DNA from: Smittia aterrima
Taxonomy: Eukaryota > Arthropoda > Insecta > Diptera > Chironomidae
DNA: 64,000 nucleotides
Direction of reading: 5' to 3'
NCBI GenBank assembly: GCA_033063855.1
Contig: CP093831.1
Coordinates: forward strand, 22,010,001 to 22,074,000
This document shows, piece by piece, positions 26,498-38,884 of this stretch (its first letter is position 1; every line of letters starts with the position of its first letter). Under the pieces are notes generated by a model. It had not been told where the DNA came from, did no database searches, and was given only the letters and a program-made list of their open reading frames with translations. Made by a program: the position numbers and the translations under genes.

Positions 26498-29400
26498 AAT
26501 GCTTTGTGAATTTACGATTAAGCGACGAGACGACAGAAAACGCCAATTTTGTTGATGTTATTTTTATAATCAAGAATTTATTTATAAATATATTTAGAAT
26601 ATTAAATGTGTTTCGAAATGAAATTGAAACCAAATATCAACGGAGGAAAATTTCGTTAAACGATTAAGTTGAAGGACAAAGTAGAACTGGACATGAAAGT
26701 GGACATTGAACGGAACTTATCTCAAATTTCTAGCTGCACTTTCATTGACAGTTCCACCACAAAATAAATTTAAGAAACTTTAGCATTTGTAAAAGCTTCC
26801 CGAAAAGAAAAATTCTTCAACTTTACCTTCCTTCATTCTTATCCTCAACTTCATCTGTTTTGTCGTCGTACGATAAAAACGAAAACTCTTAAATATTCTC
26901 TGTGTAGATGGCATTTCCGAATGCTCGCCGCTGGATATCAATTAAATAATGAAATCAATATTTGAACTTTAATGAAGAAAATGTTTCTCCTCTCGCTGTT
27001 GAAATCGAACCCCGATGTGAAATTTCATATCCAAACAGTATTTGTCTTTCTTGTTTTCCGTTGAGCCGTTGATGGAATGCACGGAGCAGATGTAAAACGC
27101 TCAATGGAAACCATCAATAATATTAAATGACAGATAAAAACAAATAAATGATCAGACGATGGAATTTTCATATCGCGATTGTGCCTAACTAAAACAAATG
27201 AAAATAAATTTGAACATCAATAAATTTGCGGAGTAGCAAATGAAAACCAATTAAAACCGCAAGCGAAAAAAAAAGTTTTCAGTTGTGCTCTTCGTGTGGA
27301 AGTTTAAATGTTTTATTGAGCAAAAGAACAAAAAATAATTTGTTTCCATAAACAAACAAAACATTTTTCTCGCATTTCCGCACAGCGAAAAGAGAATATT
27401 CGGAGAAATCGAAATGTAGAAGAAGAAGACACAAAATGAAAGCTCCGACCCAAGTTCGACAAGAAATTAATTTCTTTTCCTGAGAGAAAACATATAAATT
27501 TGTTCATGTTCTACAAAGAAAATTAATATCAATCATGTCCCAGAAAGCAGGCGTTCGCCAAAAAAAAAAGAAATCAAGATAACGCGTTTATCAATTTGCA
27601 TGAATTTATCAGTTGAGAATATTCACAGTCAACAAGCGCGATTTTTATTCGTTTATCACTTGCGAATGCAAGTCGCGCGAATCATGCATGCAGCAAGAAT
27701 CGTAAAATTGATTCTTCAGCCGCGCTCTGGGATAAAGCAAGACGAAGAGAACAAGATGCTTCGAGAGAAATATTCATAAAAATCTTCTTGTCTCTATTGA
27801 ATATGTTAGTTGGAGCTTTCGGAAGTTACGTGACGGGTTTGAGCAATTTTTGAGCATCCGGAATATTCCTGAAGATTCAAAATTCTAGACTCAACTGCGC
27901 GTTGCTTAACTTTCAATCGCCCCACTTTCAATGAAAAGAAGAATTTCACATATAGCATAAGTCACGAAAAGAAGAAGCAAACATATATCGCTGAAAATAT
28001 ATTTTGTATCTTAAAAAATTTAAGCTCGCTCATAAATATCAAAGATGATGTGGGAATAAAAAAAATCTTTTCATGAAAAGGTTTTTCTTTAAATTGTACA
28101 TAAATTGTTTCCCTCCGTTCGATGTAGGTGAAAATGAGCGATTGAAGAGGTTCAGGAAGAAGTCGACAGATCACGAAGTCGGCAGAGGAATTATGGGAGA
28201 AGCAAAGATGTTGTGTACAAAGGAGATGTTGATTGAATAAAGAGAAAAATTGTTTACAACAGAGAAACTTACAAAATGAATTGATTGCGTTCTTCCCTCC
28301 TCTTTTTCGATCTTTCAAACCAACCATAGGTGTTTCCTCTCTCGTTCTTCCGCTTTAAGGCACAGGATACACAGAATTTCGTCCAACTTCCTTCCTTTTT
28401 CTCCCTCTCACTTTTCCACCTTTTGCCTTCGATCAAATCAGAAAAGGTCTCGATGTGAATCTTAATTTGCTGCATAGCGCTGTCTCAACATAATGTAGAA
28501 TCCATGTCCAGTTGAGAAAATGAGTTTCTTCATCGTCTGAGGGGTTTTTTCTTGACGAACAGGAAAGTATTGAGACAGGCGAGATGGGAATGAAAGTGAT
28601 TTCATAGCTCACAAGATAAACAACAAACATTTATTCGTTTCCTGTCAAGATAATCAGATACCCTCCTAGTCACTCACTCTCTCACTTCACGCCCCAATCG
28701 TTAAAACCCTCGCGTGTTCATTTCTTTCATTTCAGAAACCGCCGAGAAAAAGTGGAGCATAAACAACTCTAAGTGGATATTAGCACTCGCTCATTCAGAA
28801 AAACATTTCCCTTTTTTTTTTGTTGATGATGTGTCTGTTGGAGTTGGAGTCGTTAAATCATGCAACACCGCAAAACCAATGCTGTGTGACCTCATTTTTG
28901 GATAAACGCTGCATCAACAATTTCATGCTGTGTGAGATGAAAAATAAATGGTGAGGGCGAGTTCGGCTTCTATTAATGAAAATAGAAAAAGATAATTAAC
29001 ATCTACAACAACACACTAAGCTAAGTGCAATTGCGAATAATCTAAACGTCCCATGTGCTTTCACATTTTGCTGATCTGGATTATTTTTAAAGGAATATGC
29101 ATACACAATGATGAAGCAAACGTGAACGGAATCGCCTGCTGAGTGGAAATATGGAAAGTCTGTGGTCTCGTGCTACACAAGTTTTTTTTTATTTGCAACG
29201 ACTGTGACTGGAATAATAAAGATTGATTTTGCTTTCGTTCTCCCCCTCGACGTCTTTCAACCTCGACGTCCTCATTCACTCACATCAAGTGCTTTTCCAG
29301 GTGCTTTTGTTATGATGCGGCTAGCTTACTGACACAGAATCGAATGATTGAGTGGATTTGAGGGAAATGTCGAGAGCTATCCATTAAAATCACTTAAAGC

Positions 29401-29820
29401 TTTCAAAAGGACAACATTTCCCTTCTGATTGCCCTTCCACCAAATTCACTATGACAGCAAATCTCATGATTCCACGAAGGAAAGAAAAAGTTTTTCGTTT
29501 CAGAATTAGGTGATGTTAAATAATTAATTTCCATCCATTAAACATCAGACTCCTTCTTGGTAATGTAATCGCACGAAATTACTCAAAGATTTTTCCGTTT
29601 GGAAATTAGACAACCTTGAGTAATGTCAATTCGCTCGTCACTATGTTTTTAACAAAATCACCAGACTTTAACGAAATTATAAGCACTCGATTGACGTGGA
29701 ATTTTATTGGTAAATGGTAAGAATGATTAATGGATAAATAAAAATAACTCTACAAACACTCTTAAATAAATTTATCTTCTAAAATTTTTAGACTAAAAGT
29801 ATAACTTCTCATACAAGTTC
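26498..29820. other. Gap between dpr20-like gene and the eight-cysteine array: no gene seen
   Basis: Only short frames with no recognisable domain are found on either strand. Several polypyrimidine tracts and A runs occur. The start of the stretch should include the dpr20-like 3' UTR, because no other exon follows the stop at 26,497. Confidence 0.55.
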
Positions 29821-29856
29821 TAACGGAGTTCAGTGTGTCCGAAATCTTCTTTCAGA

Positions 29857-30762
29857 ATGAAGCTCTTGTAAGAATTATTTCCGCGTTCAAAATAAACAAA
29901 AACTAATTTCAAGTTTGACAGGTTTTTGCTGCTTTGTGCATTTCAAGTTAATTCTATTCGCGGACGTGTGATCGAAGAAAATATCAAGGCCAACTGCTTT
30001 ATAAAACATTTTAAATCGTTGAAGATGCTCGAAGAGAGTTTTCCTAATTATCCTGGAGCCATAACTGACAACTGCGATGAAGTGATTAAGGAAGGACTTG
30101 AAGTTGCGTTTACAACTATTTTGTCTATCACAAAAGACAATGAAGCGAGAGGCAAATGTATCAAATCCGATTTGATGTCGAATCGCTATGCTGAGAACAT
30201 CTTGCTGTACGCAGTGTTGAAGAGTTCGCCTTTCTTCTCAGATGAAGAGAAGAAATTAAAATCGGACAAAATTATAAGTGAATTGAAAGAAGTTCTTAAA
30301 AAGGCTTTGAAAGCCTGCGTAATAACCAAACCGTTTGGCGAGTTGTTTGATGAGTTTATCGATAATATCGACAATAGCAGTGAAAAAGAAGATCCAACCA
30401 GAGACCACTGTATTCAAAAGTATGTCGTTGAGAAACATTTGATTGACCCTCAATACAAAATTGAATTGTATCCTGGAAATTTTGAATTCAATTCAACAAC
30501 ATGCGCCGATAAAATAGACAAAGCCTTCAAAGAAATCGAGGAAGAATATTTGCTACAATATGCGAACGATTTCCAAACTGAAAGTCATAATAATTGTGTT
30601 CGAGCAAAATTCTTCGAATCTGGAATTAGCGAAAGATATATTACGGCTTCTGTCTTACGTAAAGTTAAGCTGAATGATGAGCAGAAAAAAGTGGAAAGAG
30701 AAAAGTTTCTTGTCGCAGCGGAACACTTGATTTCATTGCTTTCGGAATGCAAAGACCGATAA
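29857..30762 (+). CDS. 8C-1: secreted eight-cysteine protein, subgroup D, first gene of the array
   Basis: Exons 29857-29867 (ATG AAG CTC TT) and 29922-30762 join to give 283 aa. The intron of 54 bp splits codon 4, so the true start is not in the long frame. The first 20 or so residues are a signal peptide. The mature chain has eight cysteines: NC, NCDE, KCIKSD, KACVI, HCIQK, TTCAD, NCVRAK and SECKDR. It is predicted mainly helical, with conserved FPNYPG, SNRYAEN, YVVE-HLIDPQYKIEL and LNDEQKK-E segments and an N-glycosylation site just before Cys6. I do not recognise the family. It is intact; its closest relatives here are two broken copies at 49.2 and 52.5 kb. A TCAGT initiator is at 29830-29834 and AATAAA signals lie near 30,800. 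Confidence 0.85.
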
Positions 30763-31102
30763 TCGTTAAATGTGACGGAAATTTCTTTGAAAAATTATAA
30801 ATAAATAAATCATAATTTTGTGAAAATTTAAACTGTTTAAATACTTTTTGTTCACACTGTACACTACTATGATAAAACCAAAATATGACGAATATGTTTG
30901 TTCTTAATATTGCAAGTGAGTACTTTAAAATCAAAAGAGATCATTCGAGAATTAAGAGAAGAGACTTTCATCAATATCTCTTTAGTATTCTCTTTCAGCG
31001 AAATTCTTATCAATTTTAAAAATTAAATTTTTAATAAATCGCTTACCTTCAGTGAAGGTTCTTCACTTTTCGAGTAAAGTTAGCCTCAAACCTTCTTCCA
31101 TA

Positions 31103-32019
31103 ATGAAGCTCTTGTAAGTAAACATAATTTTCAACATTAATCAAATAAATAATTTAAAGTTCACAGGTTATCTGTTTTGCTGCTTTTTGCAATTCACGTT
31201 TTAACAATTCGCGGACGTAAGGTCGATGAAAGCGTCAAGGTCAATTGCATGATCAAGCATTTGAAATCATTGAAGATGCTCGAAGATGATTTTCCCAACT
31301 ATCCTGGAAACTCAATTGATGACTGCGATGAAGTGATTGAGGAGGCATTGGAAATTGCATTCGAAAGCGTTAAAATTGGACTTCGCGCGAAAGGGATGGA
31401 TATGTTCATGGATTGTATTAAATCGGATTTGAACAAAAATCGCTATGCAGAGAGTTTTTTGAAGATCTCTGTGTATATGATATCGCCATCGACCACTGCA
31501 GAAGAGAAGAAATTATTGTCGGAAAATACTCATAGCAAACATTTAGAAATTCTTCCGAAGGCCATGAATTTGTGTGTCAACGACAAATATTTTAGCGATT
31601 GGTTTGATAAGTTATTGTCTACGATAATCAGCGAAGAAGAAGAATATGAATATTATTGCATTAAAAAATATGTCGTTGACAACAATTTGATAGATCCTCA
31701 ATACAAAATTGAACTAAATCCTGGAAATAATGAAGTCAATACAACATCATGCAATGGACAGATGATAAAAACTTTCAAGGATGTCGAAAAAGAAGTTTTT
31801 AGCCAACTTGCGGCTGTATACTCAACTGCGAGCTCTGAAAGTTGTGGTCATGCTAAATTTACTGAATCAGGAGTCGACGAAAAGGTTATAACGACTCTTG
31901 TCTTACGCGAAGTCAAAATGAACGATCATCAGAAGAAAGCAGAAAAGAAGAAATTTGTTGACTCAATGAAAAATTTTGTGATTTTGTTATCAGAATGCAA
32001 CATTGCTAAAGCCGCTTGA
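31103..32019 (+). CDS. 8C-2: secreted eight-cysteine protein, subgroup A
   Basis: Exons 31103-31113 and 31167-32019 (53-bp intron) give 287 aa. The assembled N-terminus, MKLLLSVLLLFAIHV, is a classic signal peptide, cleaved probably near TIRGRK. All eight cysteines are present and NTTSC places a glycosylation sequon against Cys6. The C-terminal signature LREVKMNDHQKKAEKKKF marks subgroup A. Downstream sequence (CAATTTAATAAACATTGG) is shared with 8C-6, showing that the two genes sit in the same duplicated block. It is intact. Function unknown; an extracellular role is inferred from the signal peptide. Confidence 0.85.
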
Positions 32020-32371
32020 GGAGATTCTCAATCAATTTAATAAACATTGGTCAAGAAAACATACTTCAACGAGTCTTTTATATTAAATATATGTAGGAGA
32101 ACAAAGTAATACAATGTTTTATATTGTTAATGAGAAGTAACAAATTTATTTCTGTTCTGTCTCAAGATTTTTTAGATAGAAGAATAGTTGCGAAACCTTG
32201 GGAGTTTAGAAGAGTCTCGTTTTCTTAAGAGTCTCAAAACATCACAAAGGAACAGACTACTCTGAGTAAGAATGATGAGAGCAAATGATCTAAGTTTGTG
32301 AATGAAATGAAATTATACATTTTGTTTTCGGATTCTCACGATGTCTAGTTTGTTTCCAATCTTCTTCCATA

Positions 32372-33288
32372 ATGAAGCTCGTGTAAGAAAAAAATATGCT
32401 TTTGCATTAATCAAATAATCAATTTAAAGTTCACAGGTTATCTGTTTTGTTGTTTTGTGCTTTTTACGTTATTTCGACTAGCGGACGTGCGGTCGATCCG
32501 AGCATCAAGGCCAATTGCATGATCAAGCATTTAAAATCATTGAAGATGCTTAATGAGAGTTTTCTTAATTATCCTGGAACCTCAATTGATAATTGCGATG
32601 AAATGATTGAAGAAGCATCGGAAGTTGCATTCAAAAGCGTTCAAATTGGACTTCGCGCAAAAAAGATGGAAATGTTCATTGACTGCATTATACCGGATTT
32701 GAAGATCAATCGGTTTGCAGAAAATAACATGAAGTACGCTGTGTACCTTATGTCGCCATCGATAAATGCAGAAGAGAAGAAATTAGTGTCGGGCAAAATT
32801 ATCAGCGGAAATATAGAAATTCTTCTGAAAGCCATAAGTTTGTGTGTCGACAATAAATTGTTCAACGATTTGTTTGATAAAATATTGTCCACCAATATCA
32901 GTGAAGCAACCCCGATGGATTTTACTGCATTAAAAAATATGTCGTTGACAACAATTTGATCGATCCACATTACAAAATTGAACTAAATCCTGGAAATACT
33001 GAAGTCAATACAACATCATGCCAAGAACAAATGGAAAAATCTTTCAAGGATGTCGAAAAAGAAATCTTAAGCCAACTTACGGCTGTGTTCTCAAGTGAAA
33101 GCTCGGAAAGTTGTGCTCGTGCTAAATTTTTTGTATCAGGAGTCAACGAAAAAGTTATGGCGACTCTTGTCTTACGCGAAGTCGAAATGAACGATCATCA
33201 GAAAGAAGCAGAAAAGAAGAAATTTGTTGACTCAATGAAAAATTTTGTGGTTTTGTTATCAGAATGTAAACTTTTGAAAGCCGCTTAA
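32372..33288 (+). pseudogene. 8C-3: subgroup A copy with a single-base frameshift
   Basis: Exon 1 (32372-32382, MKLV) and exon 2 (from 32437) are normal and follow 8C-7 almost residue for residue up to about 32,905. There the A-rich run reads GCAACCCCGATGG where 8C-7 has GCAAACCCGAATGG. The net loss of one base shifts the frame and gives a stop at 32,959. The original frame then reopens at 32,956 and stays intact to the normal stop at 33,288. Six of eight cysteines fall in regions that are otherwise undamaged. This is either a very young pseudogene, an allele, or a sequencing error. Confidence 0.8.
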
Positions 33289-33539
33289 TAGCTTTATTAA
33301 ATTTCACATTTGTCAGAGAAAGAGAGAATATAGAGAGGACCTAATACTTTGATAGTAAGCTTAATCGCTGTTTAAAAATTCACGTTTTTGATTAGTCTAT
33401 CATCGGAAAGTGAAATTTCTCTTTTGCATTCTCGCAAAACAAAACTTTGCTCAATTTCAGAAAAAAATGTTAATCTGTCTTCTTAAATAAGAACATAACT
33501 TCTCAATTGAGCTCAGTTTTTTTCGAACTTTCTTCCAAA

Positions 33540-34451
33540 ATGAAACTTTTGTAAGAAAAAATATTTTTCAACAAATTCTCAATTAAATACTTTCGAGTTC
33601 ACAGGTTATCTGCTTTATTGCTTTGTGCAATTCACGTTTCAACAATTCACGGACACAAGGGCGATCTAAGTATCAACATCAACTGTGTGATCAAGCATTT
33701 GAAATCACTGAAGATGCTCGAGGAGGATTTTCCTAACTATCCTGGAATCTCAATTGACAATTGTGATAAATTGAACGAGGAAGCAACTGAAGCAGCATAC
33801 AAAAGTGTTCTGTTTGAACTTCGCACAAAAAAGATGGAAATGTTTATAGAATGCGTGAAATCGGATTTGAAGATCAATCGCTATGCTGAGAATAACATGA
33901 AGAACGCAGTATATTTGATTTCGCCATCAATAAGTGCAGAAGAGAAAAAATTAGTTTCGCACGAAGTTCTCAGCGAAAATACGAGAAACAATTTGAAAGC
34001 CATGAACTTGTGTGTCAACGATAAATTTTTCGGTGATTTTTTCGATAAACTAATGTCATTTAATTTGAATGAAGATGATGCCCATGGAGCAAATGAATTT
34101 TATTGCATGAAAAAATATGTCGTTGACAACAATTTGATTGATCCTCAATACAAAGTTGAACTAAATCCTGAAAATCATGAAATCAACGCTACATCATGCG
34201 AAAAACCAAATAAATCTTTCAAAGAGATCGAGAAATTTATTGTGGACACACATTTGACTGATTTTAAAACTGAGACCTTTAGGAGCTGTGTTCGTGCAAA
34301 AGTCTTCGAATCTAAAATAGTCGAAAAATATCTCCCAATTTACGTCTTAAGCGGAATTGAATTAAATGACGAACAGAAGAAAGCTGAAAAGCAAAAATTC
34401 GTTGCTGCAAATAAAAAATTTAATTCTTTGTTATCTGGCTGCTTTGCTTAG
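33540..34451 (+). CDS. 8C-4: secreted eight-cysteine protein, subgroup B
   Basis: Exons 33540-33550 (ATG AAA CTT TT) and 33605-34451 (54-bp intron) give 285 aa. The signal peptide ends near VSTIHG. Subgroup B marks are SHEVLSENT, AKVFESKIVEKYLP and a C-terminus LLSGCFA, with the last cysteine three residues from the end. A short acidic insertion (NEDDAHGANE) lies between Cys4 and Cys5. The Cys6 sequon (NATSC) is kept. Its upstream block (TTAAATAAGAACATAAC then a CTCAGTTT start region) is shared with 8C-8, -10, -12 and -15. It is intact. Confidence 0.85.
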
Positions 34452-34786
34452 ACTTTTAAAAGCTTTCATAATAAAAATATATTATTATACATTTTTTAAT
34501 TAACAGTTTAAAGTATAGCTTATGTTTCCGCGTTCTCAAAATAAGTCTAGTTAAATTTCATAATTTTGTGAAAATTTAATTTTCCAACATTGTAAGTTTC
34601 TGAGCACTTTAAAATCAAGAGAGATCATGTGAGTATGAAGAGAAGAGACTTTCATCAATATCTCTTTAGTATTCTCACTCAGAGAAATTCGTATTAATTT
34701 TAAAAAATAAAATTTTACTAAATCGCCTACCTTCAGTGATGGTCCTTCACTTTTCGAGTAAAGTTAGCCTGTAACCTTCCTCCATA

Positions 34787-35691
34787 ATGAAGCTCTTGTA
34801 AGAAAACATATTTTTCAACATTAATCAAATAAATAATTTAAAGTTCACAGGTTATCTGGTTTGCTGTTTTGCGCCATTCACGTTTTAACAATTCGCGGAC
34901 GTAAGGTCGATGAAAGCGTCAAGGTCAATTGCATGATCAAGCATTTAAAATCATTGAATATGCTCGAAGTGGATTTTCCCAGCTATCCTGGAAACTCTAT
35001 TGATGACTGCGATGAAATCATAGAAGAAGAATCTGAAAGATCCTACTTAAGCGTTCTAGAGAAATATCGCTCAAAAAAGAGGGAAAGGTTCATGAATTGT
35101 GCTAAATCGGATTTAAAGATCAATCACTATGCAGAGAACGACATGAAGAGCACCGTGTACCTCATATCGCCTTCGATAAATGAAGAAGAGAAGAAGTTAG
35201 TGTCGAGCAAAATTGTGGGCAATAACGTAGATATTCTTGTCAATGCCATGAGTTTGTGCTTCAATGATAAATTTTATGGCGATTTGTTTGATATAATCAT
35301 GTCTAGCAATTTCGACGAAGAAGAGCCAAACGGTGCTTATTGCATAAAAAAATATGGCATTGACAACAATTTAATCGACCTTCAATACAAAATAGATTTG
35401 AATTCTGGAAACAATGAAATCAACGCAACAACGTGCAATGAACAAAATGATAAAACCTTCAAAGAAACCGAAAGGTCTATTTTCAAAAAACATATGACCC
35501 AATCTAAAATTGAAGGTTACGAGAGCTGCGCTCGTACAAAAATCTTGGAATCAAAAATATTAAAATTATTTCTAACGCTTTATGTCTTACGGGAAATTGA
35601 GTTGAGTAATGATCAGAAAGAAGCGGAAAGAATAAAATTCGTTGATGCAAATTTAAAATTACATTTTATGATTCTTGAATGCTCTGCATAG
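34787..35691 (+). CDS. 8C-5: secreted eight-cysteine protein, divergent A/B mosaic
   Basis: Exons 34787-34797 and 34851-35691 (53-bp intron) give 283 aa. The first 60 or so residues (RGRKVDESVKVNC, FPSYPGNSIDDCDE) are almost those of 8C-2, whereas the second half (IEGYESCARTKILESKI, LECSA end) is closer to subgroup B. The middle is the most diverged of any intact copy (ERSYLSVLEKYRSKKRERF). All eight cysteines and the NATTC sequon remain. The upstream flank repeats that of 8C-2 (CTTCACTTTTCGAGTAAAG). It is open throughout and probably functional. Confidence 0.82.
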
Positions 35692-35732
35692 ATTTTCAAA
35701 GCTTTCCCAACTATATCCCGATAATAATAAAA

Positions 35733-35792
35733 AAAAAGCTCGTTGATGCAACGAAAAACTTTAGTTCTTTGTTATCTGAATGCTTTGCAAAA
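35733..35792 (+). pseudogene. C-terminal scrap of an eight-cysteine gene
   Basis: About 60 bases translate as KKLVDATKNFSSLLSECFA, the exact C-terminal signature of subgroup B, starting some 40 bases after the stop of 8C-5. No upstream part of a gene is attached, and the frame runs on without the usual stop after CFA. It looks like the scar of an unequal exchange that left two 3' ends in a row. Confidence 0.7.
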
Positions 35793-36206
35793 GCTTTTCA
35801 AAGCTGGGAGTCCAAACGCATTAAAATTTATGAAGGATTTCACATTAAAAATATCACTTTTTTGCAGAACTTCTTTTTTCACAATTGTTTCTATTCTTAT
35901 CCTTTATTGTTTAATCTGGACCTCTCAATATTCCAAATTTAGAATCAAGGAATTTGACACATCATTAATAGTCAATAAAAATAAAATATAAAGAAAATGT
36001 TTACGTCAAAACAAACAGAGATTATTTGAAAAGCGAATATTTTGATAATAAGGCTGGAGAAATTGTTTTTAATGTAGTCTCTCAAAATTGGTTCTCACTC
36101 GACAAAAACAAAGTTCTTCTTAATTTCAGTAAAACAGCTGTTTAGTCTTCTTAAGTTAGAATGTACCTTCACTTTCGAGTTCAGTTTGTCTCAAACCGTC
36201 GTCCAT

Positions 36207-37117
36207 AATGAAGCTCTGGTAGGGAAAACAATTTTTCATAATAATCGAGTAAATAATTTTGAGTTCACAGGTTATCTGTTTTGTGGCTTTGCGCAATTCA
36301 CGTTTCAACAATTCGCGGACGCGAGGTCGATAAAAGCGTCAAGGCCAATTGCATGATCAAGCATTTGAAATCATTGAATATGCTCAAAGAGGATTTTCCT
36401 AACTATCCTGGAACCTCAATTGAAAATTGTGATGAATTGATCGAGGAAGCAACTGAAGCAGCATACAAAAGTGTTCTGTCTGAACTTCGCTCAAAAAAGA
36501 TGGAAATGTATACGGATTGCGTGAAATCGGATTTGAAGATCAATCGCTATGCTGAGAATAACATGAAAAGCCAAGTTTATTTTATGTCGCCATCGATAAG
36601 TGCCGAAGAGAAAAAATTAGTTTCGCACGAAGTTCTCAGCGAAAATACGAAAAGCACTTTGAAAGCCAAGAACTTGTGTGTCAACGACAAAGTATTTGGC
36701 GATTTGTTTGATAAAATATTGTCTATGGATAACAGCGAAGAAGAAACAAATGAATTTTATTGCACGAAAAAATATGTCGTTGACAACAATTTGATCGATC
36801 CTCAATACAAGATTGAACTAAATCCTGGAAATAATGGAGTCAATACAACATCATGCGACGAAGATTTAAAAAAGGAGTTGTTGGATGCTGTCGAAATGAT
36901 AATTTTTAGCAAATTTTGGGCTATATACTCAACTGCGAGCTCTTTAAGTTGTGCTCGTGCTAAATTTACCGAATCAGGACTCAACAAAAAGGTCATAACG
37001 GTTTTTGTCCTACGCGAAGTCGAAATGAACGATCATCAGAAGAAAGCAGAAAAGAAGAAATTTGTTGACTCAGTGAAAAATTTTGTGATTTTGTTCTTAG
37101 AATGCAAAATTTTCTAA
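36207..37117 (+). CDS. 8C-6: secreted eight-cysteine protein, B-to-A chimera
   Basis: Exons 36207-36217 (ATG AAG CTC TG) and 36271-37117 (53-bp intron) give 285 aa, with Trp at codon 4 and a weaker GTAGGG donor. Residues up to about Cys4 follow subgroup B (EATEAAYKSVL, SHEVLSENTKS). From about Cys5 on they follow subgroup A (NPGNNGVNTTSC, STASSLSCARAKFTESG, MNDHQKKAEKKKF). The 3' flank is that of 8C-2. The gene therefore sits at a recombination junction. All eight cysteines are kept and the frame is open. Confidence 0.83.
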
Positions 37118-37428
37118 AGCCGCTTGTGGCTTCTCAATCAATTTAATAAACATTGGGCAAGAAAATATACTTCAACGAGTCTTTTTATGAGAAGTAACAA
37201 ATTTATTTATGTTCTGTCTCAAGATTTTCTATATAGAAGAATAGTTGCGAAACTTTGGGAGTTTAGAAGAGTCTAGTTTTCTTAAGAGTCTCAAAATATT
37301 CTAATGAAACAGACTACTCTGAGTAAAAATGATGAGAGCAAATGATCTAAGTTCGTGAATAAAATGAAATTAAACATTTTGTTTTCGGATTATCACGATG
37401 TCTAGTGTGTTTCCAATCTTCTTCCATA

Positions 37429-38346
37429 ATGAAGCTCGTGTAAGAAAAAAATATGGTTTTGCATTAATCAAATAATTAATTTTGAGTTCACAGGTTATCT
37501 GTTTTGTTGTTTTGTGCTTTTTACGTTATTTCGACTAGCGGACGTGCGGTTAATCCGAGCATCAAGGCCAATTGCATGATCAAGCATTTAAAATCATTGA
37601 AGATGCTTGAGGAGAGTTTTCCTAATTATCCTGGAACCTCAATTGACGACTGCGATGAAATGATTGAGGAAGCATCGGAAGTTGCATTTAAAAGCGTTAA
37701 AATTGGACTTCGCGCAAAAAAGATGGAAATGTTCATTGATTGCATTATACCGGATTTGAAGATAAATCGATTTGCAGAAAATAACATGAAGTACGCTGTG
37801 TATCTTATGTCGCCATCGATAAATGCTGAAGAGAAGAAATTAGTGTCGGGCAAAATTATCAGTAGGAATATAGAAATTCTTCTGAAAGCCATAAGTTTGT
37901 GTGTCGACAATAAATTGTTCAACGATTTGTTCGATAAAATATTGACCACCAATATCAGTGAAGCAAACCCGAATGGATTTTATTGCATTAAAAAATATGT
38001 CATTGACAACAATTTGATCGATCCACAATACAAAATTGATTTAAATCCTGGAAATAATGAAGCCAATACAACATCATGCCAAGAACAAATGGAAAAATCT
38101 CTCAAGGATGTCGAAAAAGGAATTTTTAGCCAACTTACGGCTGTGTTCTCAAGTGAAAGATCGGAAAGTTGTGCTCGTGCTAAATTTTTCGTATCAGGAG
38201 TCAACGAAAAAGTTATGGCAACTCTTGCCTTACGCGAAGTTGAAATGAACGATCATCAGAAAGAAACAGAAAAGAAGAAATTTGTTGACTCAATGAAACA
38301 TTTTGTGATTTTGTTATCAGAATGTAAACTTTTGAAAGCCACTTAA
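37429..38346 (+). CDS. 8C-7: secreted eight-cysteine protein, subgroup A, intact twin of 8C-3
   Basis: Exons 37429-37439 (MKLV start) and 37494-38346 (54-bp intron) give 287 aa. It is nearly identical to 8C-3 over the whole gene and flanks, but with the reading frame unbroken (SEANPNGFYCIKKY). The NTTSC sequon and all eight cysteines are present. The signal peptide reads VLLFCAFYVIST, followed by SGRAV. The 3' flank is interrupted 89 bases after the stop by the Helitron-like element that starts at 38,435; the matching flank of 8C-3 shows the empty site. Confidence 0.86.
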
Positions 38347-38482
38347 GAGCTTTATGAAATTTCACATTTTTCAAAAAAAGAGAGAATATAGAGAGGTCCT
38401 GATACTTTGATAGTAAGCTTTATCGCTGTTTTTAGGGTTTTTCATCCGAAGGATGGAATACCCTATTATGGTCACTTTGTCC

Positions 38483-38516
38483 GTAGTCTGTAGTCTGTAG
38501 TCTGTAGTCTGTAGTC
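38483..38516. repeat. (GTAGTCT)n microsatellite inside the Helitron-like element
   Basis: Four full copies of GTAGTCT plus GTAGTC, preceded by GTCC. It lies about 50 bases inside the left end of the element, where DINE-type elements are known to carry a GTC-rich microsatellite. Confidence 0.9.
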
Positions 38517-38884
38517 GTCATTGAGATAACTCGCGAACGAAATGAGCTAGCGATTCGATTTCTTCACTAATCGATAAAGATCGGAAATAGAAAAAGTGGA
38601 TTTTTAGGAATTTTCGCTAGCTCATCAGGATCGGGCCCATGGGCCCGAAACCTGGAATCTCCATACAAAAAGACGATTTGAAACTTTGAACTCTATCTAG
38701 TCGAGAACGGCAGCAGCTAGCTACTTCTGGTTTTCGCCATTTGGTTCAGTTTATGGCAGAATCGCAGAGTTTTGAAGTTGGACTTGATAGCTCGAGTAGT
38801 TCGGGCCCACGGGGCTGGAGTCTGGTGAGCTCCATACAAATTTTTCAAATTTTATCGATTTCTTCATATTTCTTAACATTTTCG

